A stretch of DNA of 43,651 nucleotides from Spongiactinospora rosea (GCF_003315795.1 NZ_QMEY01000042.1:1-43651), one strand, 5' to 3'. Shown: positions 26,081 to 34,699, counted from the stretch's first letter. Notes: generated by a model not told the origin, from the letters alone. Program-made: numbers and translations.

Positions 26081-26185
26081 TTCACGAGTGGTCCTGGCCT
26101 GCTGATGAACCAAGGGGTAGCTGATCGCTTCCCAGGATAAATGTGATCGTTTCCCGGCGATTGAAGAGGGCCGAGAGCCGTTACG

Positions 26186-26737
26186 ATGCTCACCGTGGTG
26201 CACCCGGATCCCCTGCTCGAGCTCATCCACCGCACTCCAGCGGCCGCCGAGCTGCTGACATGGCCGTTCGACTTCGACGTCTCCCGCACCGATCACGTCG
26301 AGGTGGTGAAGCCGGCGTCCGGTGATGCGCTTGAAGCAGTTGCCGGTGATGGCTCGGGCGGGACGTTCTTTCTCTGCGGGGACGCAGCCGGACAACGGCC
26401 CGTGCTGTATGCCGACTCCGAAGGGCAGGCCGGACTGATCGGCCGCGATCTGGCCACCGCGGTCCAGCTGATCGTGAGAGTCCCGTACTGGAGGGACTGC
26501 CTAGCACGCGTCTCCGGTGGTCTGGAGGCGATGTGCTCAGTGGTTCCGGAGCTGGAGCAGGAGTACGGCGACAACGGTATCGCTCTTGAGGCGTGCCGTA
26601 CCTCGGTGGCCGAGTTGCTCGCATTGCCTCTTCCGCCGACGGCGGACGTGCTGGCCGATCTCCTGGAGACGGTGACGCTTCCCGGCTTCGTCCTGCTCAC
26701 CGAATGGGGCGATGCTTACGAATCGATCAGCAGATGA
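26186..26737 (+). CDS. hypothetical protein, possibly a SUKH-like immunity protein
   Basis: 183 residues, soluble, acidic. Its pattern LLTWPFDFDVSRTDHVEVV, then GTFFLCGDAAGQRPVLYADS, EGQAGLIGRDLATAVQLI and a helix VPYWRDCL is that of a common actinobacterial family resembling SMI1/KNR4 (SUKH) proteins, many of which neutralise polymorphic toxins. The resemblance is by pattern only. ATG 26186 has no strong ribosome site, and GTG 26195 is possible. It lies between an ISL3 remnant and an Imm10-like gene. A partner toxin is not adjacent. Confidence 0.55.
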   Translation: MLTVVHPDPLLELIHRTPAAAELLTWPFDFDVSRTDHVEVVKPASGDALEAVAGDGSGGTFFLCGDAAGQRPVLYADSEGQAGLIGRDLATAVQLIVRVPYWRDCLARVSGGLEAMCSVVPELEQEYGDNGIALEACRTSVAELLALPLPPTADVLADLLETVTLPGFVLLTEWGDAYESISR

Positions 26738-26828
26738 CCTGTCGGGCTCCGCTGGTGACCGATCGGCCGGACGCTGCATCGGTAAGTTCGGCCGTCTTCT
26801 ACAATCGGCAGGGCCTGGCGTTGACGCG

Positions 26829-27236
26829 TCAAAGGTGAACAACGCTCGGGCGCGCGTCGGCGCGGCCATAGGCGAGGATGCGCCGCATCGCGCTCCGAAA
26901 CTCCTCGATCGCTTCATCGTCTACCTCGATGATCGCCTCGATTTCGGGATCGGGCAGGCCCAGCGCCCCCAGATCGTCCGGATCGAGCACGATGCGTAGC
27001 ACGTTGCCGTGCAGGGTGAGTTCGTTGACGGCGCCGTAGGCGGTGCCTTGGCTCGCGGTGACCACGCAATGGGTGTCCCAGCCCAGGGCAATGTCTTGCT
27101 CGTCGGGCTCGTACAAGGAGCACTGGAAGTCGAACATCATGCCGTCGCCGTCCTCGGTCTCGGCGATACCGGCCGACAGGCAATCGTCGGCCCCATCCTC
27201 GACTCCGACCACTCGGGCGATGAACCTGATCGTCAT
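26829..27236 (-). CDS. Imm10-family immunity-like protein
   Basis: A 135-residue soluble, acidic protein. It begins MTIRFIARVVGVEDGAD, has MMFDFQCSLYEPDEQDIALG and WDTHCVVTASQGTAYGAVNE in the centre, and ends in DPDDLGALGLPDPEIEAIIE and a helix. This matches the Imm10-type immunity family (strand, MFQ.....DEQD...GMDTYC.., tail with DLG). ATG 27236 fits the family start; ATG 27257 upstream is possible. It is convergent with the gene at 26186. Such lone immunity genes can act against toxins delivered by other strains; the toxin is unknown. Confidence 0.65.
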   Translation of the reverse strand: MTIRFIARVVGVEDGADDCLSAGIAETEDGDGMMFDFQCSLYEPDEQDIALGWDTHCVVTASQGTAYGAVNELTLHGNVLRIVLDPDDLGALGLPDPEIEAIIEVDDEAIEEFRSAMRRILAYGRADARPSVVHL

Positions 27237-27394
27237 ATCGCGGGAGAGTAGCGGCATATCGGTCCGGCAGATGAAGTGGGCAGGCTGCAGGCCGACAACG
27301 CGGCTGATGCACTGATCAGGAGGCTGTCCGGCTTTTGCGTCTGGGACGTTGCAGTTTCATCTGCCGCGCTTTCTCATCACTATCTACAGTTACG

Positions 27395-27787
27395 CTACGT
27401 AGGCATATGCGCCTGTTTGCGGTTGCAGATCATTCGTCGAGCCGGATATCGAGATCGGGAGGCGGGTATGACATCGCTGGACGCGACCTCGGGAGTTGAT
27501 CCGAGGTAGTCCTGCTCCAGGAGCATGGTGGCGGGACCGCACCAATCGACGAGCACGGGATAGCCGGTGTCGTAGGGGAGCATGACGGTACGGGGTAGTG
27601 CCGGCTCGTGGAGCTGGTGTGGCGTGTCCCCGCCGAGCCGGGCGGCGATCTGGTCCAGACTGAATGCTCGTCCGCTGTCCGGGACCACTACCGTCCAGCA
27701 CATGGCCACGTCCAGCCATAAGTGGCTGGAGTGGAGTTGCCGGCAGTGCTCATGCAGTTCGGATGTGGGCGGCTGTCCGGTTCTCAC
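27395..27787 (-). pseudogene. DUF6461-like protein, truncated
   Basis: From the ATG at 27787 the frame encodes about 100 residues resembling the start of DUF6461 proteins: HLWLDVAMCWTVVV, FSLDQIAARLGG and CGPATMLLEQDYLGSTPEV. After about 27484 the sequence turns into unrelated Arg/Ser-rich residues to the stop at 27395, so the C-terminal half of the family domain is missing. The 240 bp between this and the Imm10-like gene show nothing recognisable. Confidence 0.5.
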
Positions 27788-27990
27788 TTATCGCTCCCTG
27801 CTCGGCGGGAACAGATTTTCGAGATTCTCGCAGAGCCGGCGTGGGGCTGGTTGGCTGTCTGCGCCGCTGCTCAGGCCCTGAAGGGATCTTGCGGTATTTG
27901 GGGTCAGCGATGCCATCGCCGCCTACAGTGTGGAGTTGCAGCTATGCATTGGGTGATGACAGTGGTCGGGGGACGGCCGAGAGGGGGGCG

Positions 27991-28512
27991 ATGGTGACGT
28001 CGCTGCTGGCGAAACTGGGGCGGGCCGAGGAGTCCGCGCGGCAGGAATGCGCTGAGCTGGCCAGGCAAATGGAGCAGTTGCACGAGCGGATGGCCGTGGC
28101 ACGGCGTCGCCTGGAACGACTGTCCATCGCACGTGAGGAGCTGACCGCGCTGGAGGCGGACGGCGAGCCGGTCGGCCCGGAGGCCGGCAAGCCCGCCGGA
28201 AGCGGCCAGGATGGCCGCGGCAGCGGCTCGGAGACCGCCGGGCAGGCGGAGGTTCATCAGGAGCGTCCGGTCCTGCGGGGGTTGCGCAAGGACGCGGTGG
28301 TCTTGCTGGCCAGTTCCGAGGAGCCGTTGCGGGCGCGGGACGTGGTGCGGGCGCTGGGGCAGCGGGACGTCCGCGGTCAGGTGGAGGGGATGCGCGCGCG
28401 GCTCAAGCGGCTGGTGGCCGATGGCTGGCTCATCGAGCGGGAGCAGGGGTTGTTCGCGGTCGCGTCCGGGGTGAACGGGTTCGCCGGCGAAGGGGGCGCC
28501 GCTACGAGCTGA
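27991..28512 (+). CDS. coiled-coil / winged-helix protein, possibly element-linked
   Basis: 173 residues. Residues 1-50 form a charged coiled coil (LGRAEESARQECAELARQME, then QLHERMAVARRRLERLSIAR). A Gly/Glu-rich linker follows, then a winged-helix-like domain (about 95-160) with LRKDAVVLLASSEEPLRARD, VVRALGQ and MRARLKRLVADGWLIEREQG. Proteins of this layout are frequent beside actinobacterial transposase genes. ATG 27991 has GAGGGGGG just upstream. It points toward the recombinase/transposase unit and may regulate it or travel with it; its function is not known. Confidence 0.62.
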   Translation: MVTSLLAKLGRAEESARQECAELARQMEQLHERMAVARRRLERLSIAREELTALEADGEPVGPEAGKPAGSGQDGRGSGSETAGQAEVHQERPVLRGLRKDAVVLLASSEEPLRARDVVRALGQRDVRGQVEGMRARLKRLVADGWLIEREQGLFAVASGVNGFAGEGGAATS

Positions 28513-28789
28513 GCAGTGCTGCCGGTCGGGTGGCCGGATGAAGAGTGGTGCCGCCGAGTTCACAGCCCGACGGCACCGGGTTGCGTGAGCGCCCAGAACA
28601 CCTAACTGTTTGAAGGCTCGCGCTTTCCGAGCGTAACGCGATAGGCGGCCGCTTGGAGGGCGTCGAGCCAAATGACGGCTGCTTCCTGCCCGGATGTCCG
28701 GGTTTCGGGGCGGCGGAAAGAAGGGCTCGGCCATGCCGTCGAGGTCATCACGGCGTTCGTTTCGGGGTTCGGCACGAGGCTCGGTGTCG

Positions 28790-29098
28790 TCATCGGTGGG
28801 CCGGGGTGCCCTCCGGCCACAGCCGGACCGCGAGCGCGGCCTCCAAGAGCGCGATGGTGGCCACGTCCGGCCAGGACCTTCCGGCCAGCAGGTCGGCGAT
28901 GGACTGACGGTTGACGCCGGAGGTGGCGGCCAGGCCGCGCAGGCTCAGGCGGCGTTCGGCCAGGATGCCGGCCAAAGTGGCGGCGATCTTCTGGACGACG
29001 GCGGCGGCGGGATGACCGGTCAGTTCCGCGTGGGGCCAGTCCTGCGGGTCTTCGGCCAGGTCCCGGGGGGCGGCCGATCGCGCGCGTCCTCCGACCAT
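28790..29098 (-). CDS. small XRE-type helix-turn-helix protein
   Basis: 102 residues. The helix-turn-helix is LAERRLSLRGLAATSGVNRQ at residues 46-65, followed by SIADLLAGRSWPDVATIALL, the usual Cro/C1 third to fifth helices. AGGAG lies about 8 nt before ATG 29098. It is transcribed away from the recombinase-like gene at 29171, with about 70 bp between, so it is a good candidate repressor of that unit. The larger open frame that runs through it from 30100 is a shadow. Confidence 0.75.
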   Translation of the reverse strand: MVGGRARSAAPRDLAEDPQDWPHAELTGHPAAAVVQKIAATLAGILAERRLSLRGLAATSGVNRQSIADLLAGRSWPDVATIALLEAALAVRLWPEGTPAHR

Positions 29099-29170
29099 GA
29101 CAAAACACTCCTTTCGGTGGATGTCGTCGCGCTCCGTAACGGCTGCTTGTCCTGCCGCTATGGATGGGGT

Positions 29171-30094
29171 GTGACCCTTGACCCCGCGACCTCGGCGAAG
29201 ATCACCGGCTACCGGCCGCGGCACGCGCCACCGGAATGGGACCTTCTCGCCGACCGGGTCCGGATGCTGGTCGCCGCCAGCGCTCACCGCAGCCCCTACG
29301 GGGCCGAGCGGCTGCTGCACGCCACCGCCCGGCTGGCCCTGTGGTGTCACCGCACCGGCCTGCCGGATGACCCGGAAGTCTGGTTGCGGCACGAGACCAT
29401 CGACGCCTTCGTCCTCACCGGCTGCACCGACCTTGCTCCCCGCTCGGCACAGACCTACCGGGCCTGGCTGCGGCACATGCGCGCCACCCTGGCCTGGCTG
29501 GAACGCGGCGAACAGCAACCCCCGCCGATGAAAGCCCCGGCCGGCGTGTCGGCCCCGTACTCGCCGGGGCATCTGGCCGCCCTGCGCGCCTGGGCCGAAC
29601 AACTGACCGGTCAAACCCGTGCCGACGCACTGACGTTCATGGCGTTGGCCGGCGGTTGTGGGCTGTCCCCCGGCGAGCTGGCCGCCGCCCGCGGCCACCA
29701 CCTGCGCCGCCTGCCCTCCGGCGCGGTCGTCATCGCGGTTCCCGCCGCGGACCGCCTGGTCGTCGCTCGCGCCGCCTGGGAGCAGCACCTGGCCGAGGCC
29801 GCCCAGACCGCGGGCGAAGCGTTCCTGTTCCGGCCCCACCGCACTACGCCCGCGGCCAAGAACCTGCTCAACGCCTGGACCGCCCGGCATCGACCCACCG
29901 GTGGCCTGCCCGCTCTTTCGGCCCGCAGGCTGCGCGCCTGCTGGATCGTCGACCTGCTCAGCGCGCGGATCGACGCCGGCCTGGTCGCCGCCGCGGCCGG
30001 GCTCAGCCCATCTGCGCTGGCCCGCTACCAGCATTTCGTCCCCGCCCTCGATGAGCAGGCCGCCATCGCGCTGCTGCGCGGCCAAGCGCAGTGA
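29171..30094 (+). CDS. tyrosine-recombinase-like protein with altered catalytic residues
   Basis: 307 residues with the general course of a phage integrase: an N-terminal helical core-binding part (PRSAQTYRAWLRHMRATLAW), a hinge and a C-terminal part. Box I reads GGCGLSPGELAAARGHHL, where integrases have G(L/M)R..E, so the first Arg is replaced by Ser. Box II reads LSARRLRACWIVDLLSARID, with an Arg but no clear H-x-x-R, and LARYQHFV keeps a Tyr at the place of the nucleophile. It may be inactive for strand exchange or bind DNA only. GTG 29171 follows GGGG. Its stop overlaps the transposase start (GTGA at 30091), so the two are coupled. Confidence 0.65.
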   Translation: MTLDPATSAKITGYRPRHAPPEWDLLADRVRMLVAASAHRSPYGAERLLHATARLALWCHRTGLPDDPEVWLRHETIDAFVLTGCTDLAPRSAQTYRAWLRHMRATLAWLERGEQQPPPMKAPAGVSAPYSPGHLAALRAWAEQLTGQTRADALTFMALAGGCGLSPGELAAARGHHLRRLPSGAVVIAVPAADRLVVARAAWEQHLAEAAQTAGEAFLFRPHRTTPAAKNLLNAWTARHRPTGGLPALSARRLRACWIVDLLSARIDAGLVAAAAGLSPSALARYQHFVPALDEQAAIALLRGQAQ

Positions 30095-31884
30095 GTACAC
30101 CGCGCCTCCCTACTCGGCGCGCCCGTCGCACAGCCTGGCGCCCGCGCACCGGCCGGGCAAGGTCGGCCCGGCCCAAGCCACCCGCCCGGCAGGCGGTGCG
30201 CATCCCGGACGCGGTCGCCGACCACTACGCGCGCCTGCTGGACGACTCCGGCATCTTTCCGCTCATCGACACCGAACTCGGCGTCCGGCCGGGCCCAGCG
30301 GGGCTGCCCATCCGCGCAGCCCTGACCTGCCTGCTTTTGTTGATCCACTACACCGGCAAGGCCGTCCTCGGCGACGCCTGGCAGATCGCCGCCTTCTCCC
30401 TCTCCCCTGCCGCCCGCCGCCATCTCGGAATGGACCCGGCCGACATCGACGCCGATGATCCGCACGCCTGCCTGGCCGCCTCCCGGCGCTTCTATCGCGC
30501 GTTCGACCGGCTCACCACCATCCTGGATCCCGCCCGCCACGACCGGCGCGCCCGCCTGCCCAAGCACCAGGCCGACCACCTCGCCACGGCCTGGGAGGAC
30601 GACGATGTCGGCCACGCCCGCAAGCGCCAGGTGCTGCAGCAGATCGTCACCGCGCTCGTCCTTACCCCTGTCCGCCGGGCCAAAGGCCGCGGCTACCTGC
30701 GCGGCTTCGCCGGAGACATCGGCATCGACACCACCGCGGCGCCGACCCTGGCCCGTCCGCCCTGCCTGAACAAGGGCCTGGCATCCACCGAGATCACCGC
30801 CGGCTGGCACTACTCGGCCGGAGAGGGCCCTCCGCAGTTCGGCCACAGCGCCACCCTCACCGTCGCCGCCCGCCCCCGCGCCCTTACCGCCGCCTTCCCC
30901 CAGCTCGCACTCGGCCTGGTGGTCGACACCCCGCACAAACGCATCGGCGCCAACGCCATCACCACCCTTACCTCGCTGGCCGGCCTCGGCCTGCCGTCCC
31001 GGTTCGCCGCGGTGGACCGCGCCTACACCGACCAAGCCGCCGATCACTTCGCCCGTCCCGCCCGCGCCCTGGGCTACCAACTCGTCCTGGACTACAAGCA
31101 AGACCAGCGCGGCATCCAGGGCAGCGCCCACGGCGCCCTGCTCATCGACGGCACCCTGGCCTGCCCACTGATTCCCGACCGGCTCGCACAAGCCACCACA
31201 GGCCTGAACGACGCAGCCGCCCGCAGCCTCGACGACGAGCTGAGCGCCCTGATCGCCGCGCGCCAGCCCTACTTTCTCCACCACAAGCAAGGCCCCAACG
31301 CCCAGCAGGCGATCCGGCTCCAATGCCCGGCCGCAGGCACCTCGCCCTCGATCACCTGCCCTCGCTTCGAACGGCTCCACCACCGCCAAGGCGGCCGACC
31401 CGCCCCGATCGATCTGGCCGACGCCCGCCGGCGGGCCGCCCACCCCTCGGCCAAGCCCCGCACCCTGCCCCCACTCCGCGACCAGCGTCCTGAAGATCAG
31501 CCCAAGGTCTGCCGCCAGCAGTCCATCACCCTGCACCCCGGCGATCTCGGCCACCTGGACAAGTTCCGCCAGGACCTGCCCTACCTGACCCCGGCCTGGG
31601 CCGGAACCTACCGCGCGGTCCGCGCCAATACCGAAGGGATCAACGGGCGGCTCAAAAGCTTCGATCTCGACCTGGGCGAGCCCAAGAACCGGCCTGCACA
31701 CGGCCGCGTCGCCCAGACGCTGCTCATCGCGCTCATCGTCACCGTCGCCAACGACAACTTTCTCGACGCCTGGCGGCACACCCATCAACCCGAACCCGCT
31801 CCAAGCGACATCACAACCGAACTCGGCGGCCAAGAGGTCGCCGACCCGCCGATCCCGGCAGGGAAACCGCCACCCGGACCTTAG
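30091..31884 (+). CDS. large DDE transposase-like protein
   Basis: 597 residues. An Arg-rich start (1-35) is followed by an N-terminal DNA-binding-like region and a DDE core: IGIDTTAAPT (D213), FAAVDRAYTD (D309, the family's D-R-x-Y/F-D motif) and RANTEGINGRLKS (E515, as in E..N..LK). The spacing between the second and third acids is long (about 200), which implies an insertion domain, as in IS1182/IS4-like groups. GTG 30091 overlaps the previous stop. Inverted-repeat ends are not obvious by eye. Together with the recombinase-like gene and the XRE gene it forms a unit that ends 246 bp before a tRNA-Ala. The exact IS family is not certain. Confidence 0.72.
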   Translation: MSTPRLPTRRARRTAWRPRTGRARSARPKPPARQAVRIPDAVADHYARLLDDSGIFPLIDTELGVRPGPAGLPIRAALTCLLLLIHYTGKAVLGDAWQIAAFSLSPAARRHLGMDPADIDADDPHACLAASRRFYRAFDRLTTILDPARHDRRARLPKHQADHLATAWEDDDVGHARKRQVLQQIVTALVLTPVRRAKGRGYLRGFAGDIGIDTTAAPTLARPPCLNKGLASTEITAGWHYSAGEGPPQFGHSATLTVAARPRALTAAFPQLALGLVVDTPHKRIGANAITTLTSLAGLGLPSRFAAVDRAYTDQAADHFARPARALGYQLVLDYKQDQRGIQGSAHGALLIDGTLACPLIPDRLAQATTGLNDAAARSLDDELSALIAARQPYFLHHKQGPNAQQAIRLQCPAAGTSPSITCPRFERLHHRQGGRPAPIDLADARRRAAHPSAKPRTLPPLRDQRPEDQPKVCRQQSITLHPGDLGHLDKFRQDLPYLTPAWAGTYRAVRANTEGINGRLKSFDLDLGEPKNRPAHGRVAQTLLIALIVTVANDNFLDAWRHTHQPEPAPSDITTELGGQEVADPPIPAGKPPPGP

Positions 31885-32057
31885 GCAACAAATCGGAAAG
31901 TCAGCACACAGCATCTCGCCAGCCGCAGGCTTCGCCATGCCCAGCGGCGCGATTCTCCTGCTCCTCCAGCGGCCTGACACCACCCGAGCCCTCCGCGGCA
32001 CCCACCACACCGGCCCCAAAGACGCCCGAACGCGACTCGGAACCCTCTGAACGACGA

Positions 32058-32090
32058 GATCCCGCCCGATCAGCAAGATCAGACGGGATC
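32058..32090. terminator. hairpin after the transposase unit
   Basis: GATCCCG-CCC-GATC (32058-32071), loop AGCAA, then GATC-AGA-CGGGATC (32077-32090) form an interrupted hairpin; the right arm is itself part of a perfect 12-bp palindrome (ACGGGATCCCGT). It may be a terminator or the element end. The rest of 31885-32130 holds no convincing gene. Confidence 0.5.
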
Positions 32091-32130
32091 CCGTCAACTT
32101 CAACTCGGCCATTTCAAGAACGGCCCTGGG

Positions 32131-32204
32131 TGGAGCTGAGGGGATTTGAACCCCTGACCCCCTCGATGCGAACGAGGTGCGCTACCGGACTGCGCTACAG
32201 CCCC
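32131..32204 (-). tRNA. tRNA-Ala (anticodon CGC)
   Basis: Read on the minus strand the 74 nt fold as a full cloverleaf: acceptor GGGGCTG/CAGCTCC with one G-U pair, anticodon stem CCTCG/CGAGG around loop TTCGCAT (anticodon CGC, codon GCG), T arm AGGGG-TTCAAAT-CCCCT, discriminator A, and no encoded CCA. It marks the junction between accessory DNA and the conserved chromosome, as expected of an integration target. No second copy of its 3' end was seen in the window. Confidence 0.95.
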
Positions 32205-32276
32205 AAGGACTCGACTAGATTAGCAAACACTTGGGGTTTCTCGCGCCATCGGGCCGATGATGCATGGGGAGGCGGG

Positions 32277-32912
32277 TCAGTCGCCGACCGCGCGGCGGGG
32301 TGGGTCGGCGTACTGGTCGAAGATCTCGTCGGGCTGGTGGGCCGTGAGGTCGATGATCTCGGCCTGGGGTTGCTGGGCGGCGAGTTCGAGGGCGCGGCGG
32401 CGGGCGCGGGCGCGTCTGGCGCGGGCCTCGGCGGCGTGGCGGGCGTGTTCTCTGTCCAGGCGTACGGCGGTGCGGAGTACGGACAGGTAGCCGAGCGTGA
32501 GCAGGGCGGACGGGGCGACCCCCCACCATGGGATGACCCGGACCGCCGCGGTGATCACCGAGGCGAGGATGAGGAGGGCGCACCAGAACAGCCGCCGACG
32601 GCGGGTGGCGACCACGATGGCGCGGCGGCGCTGGGCGGCGCGGCGCAGGTCGGCGGACGGCGGCGGCTCGACGGCGGTGTCCGCTTCGGACAGCACCTCG
32701 GGCGATTCTGCGGAGTCCGGCTCCGGGGACTCGGACGACTCGGGAGCGGCGGTCGCGGTCATGATCGGGCCGGTGTACTCCTCGCCGCCCCCGTCGTGAA
32801 TGCCCAGCTCACGCGGCTCCACCAGGTCGCCCTTGTCGCGACGCAGCCACATCGGGATCAGTACGCCCAGCCACATGAGCACGATGGCGACATAAAGAAG
32901 GGCGCTGCTCAC
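32277..32912 (-). CDS. sepX: SepX/GlpR-family divisome membrane protein
   Basis: 211 residues: an N-terminal membrane helix (SSALLYVAIVLMWLGVLIPM ending WLRRD), an acidic, disordered linker (SESPEPDSAESPEV), two further hydrophobic segments (LFWCALLILASVITAAV and WWGVAPSALLTLGYL), a basic helix and a C-terminal tail. This is the layout of actinobacterial SepX/GlpR, which binds the gephyrin-like Glp at the division site. The gene order (sepX-rimJ-...-glp-galU) is the conserved one and supports the call. GTG 32912 gives the family N-terminus MSSALLY; the longer frame to 32939 adds a Cys-rich, unlikely start. Confidence 0.8.
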   Translation of the reverse strand: MSSALLYVAIVLMWLGVLIPMWLRRDKGDLVEPRELGIHDGGGEEYTGPIMTATAAPESSESPEPDSAESPEVLSEADTAVEPPPSADLRRAAQRRRAIVVATRRRRLFWCALLILASVITAAVRVIPWWGVAPSALLTLGYLSVLRTAVRLDREHARHAAEARARRARARRRALELAAQQPQAEIIDLTAHQPDEIFDQYADPPRRAVGD

Positions 32913-33036
32913 GACCACCCCCGGGCAGCATGAAGACACCTGGTGACTCTTGGCGTCTTCGATGTGCTCACGTCACGCACCGTAAGACCGCGTGTCACTA
33001 ATTGACGAGCATTCGGTGCGGTGTGTCGCGAGATCG

Positions 33037-33681
33037 TCAAACCTCTTCATGGGGAGGGCCACCATGCGCGGCCGACTCCCTGGCTCTCCTCCACTGGACC
33101 AGAAGCCCCCTGGGGGCGTCCTCCACGGTGATCGCGTAGCAGATGTGATCCCGCCAGGCGCCGTCGATGTGGAGCTGACGGCGGCGAATCCCCTCCTCCC
33201 GGAATCCGAGCTTTTCCACGACCCGGCGACTGGCCTGGTTCTCCGGACGGATGTTGGCCTCCAGCCGGTGCAGGCCCGAGGTGAAGAAGCAGTGATCGAC
33301 GGCCATCGCCAGCGCCGTGGGAATGATCCCGCGCCCGGCGAGTGCCCCGTCGATCCAGTAACCGACCTGGGCAGAACGCGCCGAACCCCACACGATCGCC
33401 CCGATCGTGAGTTGTCCGGCGAACGCCCCCCGATAGGTCACCACCCACGGCATCGCCAGGGCCTGCCTGGCCTCCCTGCGCAACGTGGAGGTCATCGAGA
33501 TGTACGGCCCCAGACCGGTGCGGAACAGCGGCGTCTCCGGGTTGCTCGGCTCCCAGGGACGCAGCCAGTCGGCATTGCGCAAGCGCGTCTCCCGCCAGGC
33601 CCGTACGTCGCGCAGGCGCAACGGCCGAAGCCCCACCGGCCCTTCGGTCAGGACTGCCGGCCAGCCGCGAAGTCGATCCAC
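33037..33681 (-). CDS. rimJ: RimJ/RimL-type GNAT N-acetyltransferase
   Basis: 214 residues with the ribosomal-protein acetyltransferase pattern: GLRPLRLRDVRAWRETRLRN at the start, IGAIVWGSARSAQVGYWID in the centre, acetyl-CoA loop LAGRGIIPTALAMAVDHCFF and HRLEANIRPENQASRRVVEK, LGFREEG at the end. Members acetylate N-termini of proteins such as S5 using acetyl-CoA. GTG 33681 is the start in use. It lies between sepX and moaB on the same strand, as in mycobacteria (Rv0995). Confidence 0.87.
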   Translation of the reverse strand: MDRLRGWPAVLTEGPVGLRPLRLRDVRAWRETRLRNADWLRPWEPSNPETPLFRTGLGPYISMTSTLRREARQALAMPWVVTYRGAFAGQLTIGAIVWGSARSAQVGYWIDGALAGRGIIPTALAMAVDHCFFTSGLHRLEANIRPENQASRRVVEKLGFREEGIRRRQLHIDGAWRDHICYAITVEDAPRGLLVQWRRARESAAHGGPPHEEV

Positions 33682-33722
33682 ATCACCATCATCCCCCTAC
33701 TGGCACGAAGCCGCATCCCCGG

Positions 33723-34223
33723 TCATGCCGGACCAGTCACCCCATGTCGCGGGTGGTCGCCGCCGTGCATCTGCTCGACGGCGTGCCGCAGGATCGGGGC
33801 GAGAACGGCCATGCCGTCCCGTACGCCTCCCGACGAACCAGGAAGATTCACCACAAGAGTGCGCCCGGCCTGCCCGGCGAGCCCGCGCGAGAGCACGGAC
33901 GTGGGCACCTTGTCGCGGTTGGCCTGCCGTACGGCCTCCGCGATGCCCGGGACCTCGCGGTCGAGGACGCGCCTGGTCATCTCGGGCGTGCGGTCCGTCG
34001 GCGTGAGGCCGGTGCCCCCGGTGGTGACGATCACGTCGTAGCCCTCCGCCAGGCCCGCCCGCAGGGCGGCCTCGACGGGCTCTCCGTCGGGGACCACGCG
34101 CGGGCCGTCGACCACGTCGCAGCCGGCGTCGCCCGTGAGCAGGGACGCCAGCAGCGGGCCGGACTTATCCGGATAAACCCCGGCGGCGGCCCGGTTGGAG
34201 ACGGTGATCACCAGAGCCTTCAC
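33723..34223 (-). CDS. moaB: MoaB/Mog-type molybdopterin adenylyltransferase
   Basis: 166 residues, a single MPT-binding domain. It starts KALVITVSNRAAAGVYPDKS and has DVIVTTGGTGLTPTDRTPE (the TTGGTG molybdopterin-binding loop) and VVNLPGSSGGVRDGM near the end. It attaches AMP to molybdopterin before molybdenum insertion. Start ATG 34223 overlaps the moaC stop by 4 nt (ATGA), so the two are coupled. Whether it is closer to Mog or MoaB cannot be settled by eye. Confidence 0.87.
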   Translation of the reverse strand: MKALVITVSNRAAAGVYPDKSGPLLASLLTGDAGCDVVDGPRVVPDGEPVEAALRAGLAEGYDVIVTTGGTGLTPTDRTPEMTRRVLDREVPGIAEAVRQANRDKVPTSVLSRGLAGQAGRTLVVNLPGSSGGVRDGMAVLAPILRHAVEQMHGGDHPRHGVTGPA

Positions 34224-34699
34224 GGGCGGGTCCAGACGCCGGTCTTGCCGCCGGTCTTCTCCTCCACCCGGACGTCACTGATCACCGCGGCCGGATCGAC
34301 GGCCTTGACCATGTCGATCAGCGCCAGCGCGGCCACCGAGACGGCGGTGAGCGCCTCCATCTCGACCCCGGTGCGGTCGGCGGTCTTGACGGTCGCGACG
34401 ATCTCCACACCCTCGTCGACCACGGTGAGCGAGACATCGACCCCGTGGACGGCGATCGGGTGGCAGAGCGGAATGAGGTCGGGCGTCCGTTTCACCCCCA
34501 TGATCCCGGCGATCCTGGCCACGCCGAGCGCGTCGCCCTTGGGCACCTCGCCCGCCCGCAGGATCGCGACGGCCTCGGCGGACAGCAGTACGCGTCCGGA
34601 GGCGCGCGCCGTACGGGCGCTGATGTCCTTCGCCGAGACGTCGACCATGCGGGCCGCGCCCGAATCATCCAGATGCGTCAGCTTGCTCACGTCGCTCAC
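34220..34699 (-). CDS. moaC: cyclic pyranopterin monophosphate synthase MoaC
   Basis: 159 residues. It turns the 3',8-cyclo-GTP product of MoaA into cyclic pyranopterin monophosphate. Conserved pieces: KLTHLDDSGAARMVDVSAKD, GDALGVARIAGIMGVKRTPD, LIPLCHPIAVHGVDV (LCHP motif), TGVEMEALTAVSVAALALID (the EMEALT segment) and IDMVKAVD. GTG 34699 overlaps the glp stop (GTGA). No moaA lies in the window, so this cluster makes only part of the cofactor pathway. Confidence 0.93.
   Translation of the reverse strand: MSDVSKLTHLDDSGAARMVDVSAKDISARTARASGRVLLSAEAVAILRAGEVPKGDALGVARIAGIMGVKRTPDLIPLCHPIAVHGVDVSLTVVDEGVEIVATVKTADRTGVEMEALTAVSVAALALIDMVKAVDPAAVISDVRVEEKTGGKTGVWTRP

Noticed and set aside
27276..27509. 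Small rightward gene between the Imm10-like and DUF6461-like genes
   Set aside because: No ribosome site, no recognisable pattern and irregular codon use.
31937..32050. Short frame MPSGAILLLLQRPD after the transposase
   Set aside because: Only 37 codons, no ribosome site; likely chance.
30025..32112. Long leftward open frame opposite the transposase
   Set aside because: Gly/Val/Ala-rich antisense shadow without motifs; the plus strand has a complete DDE set.
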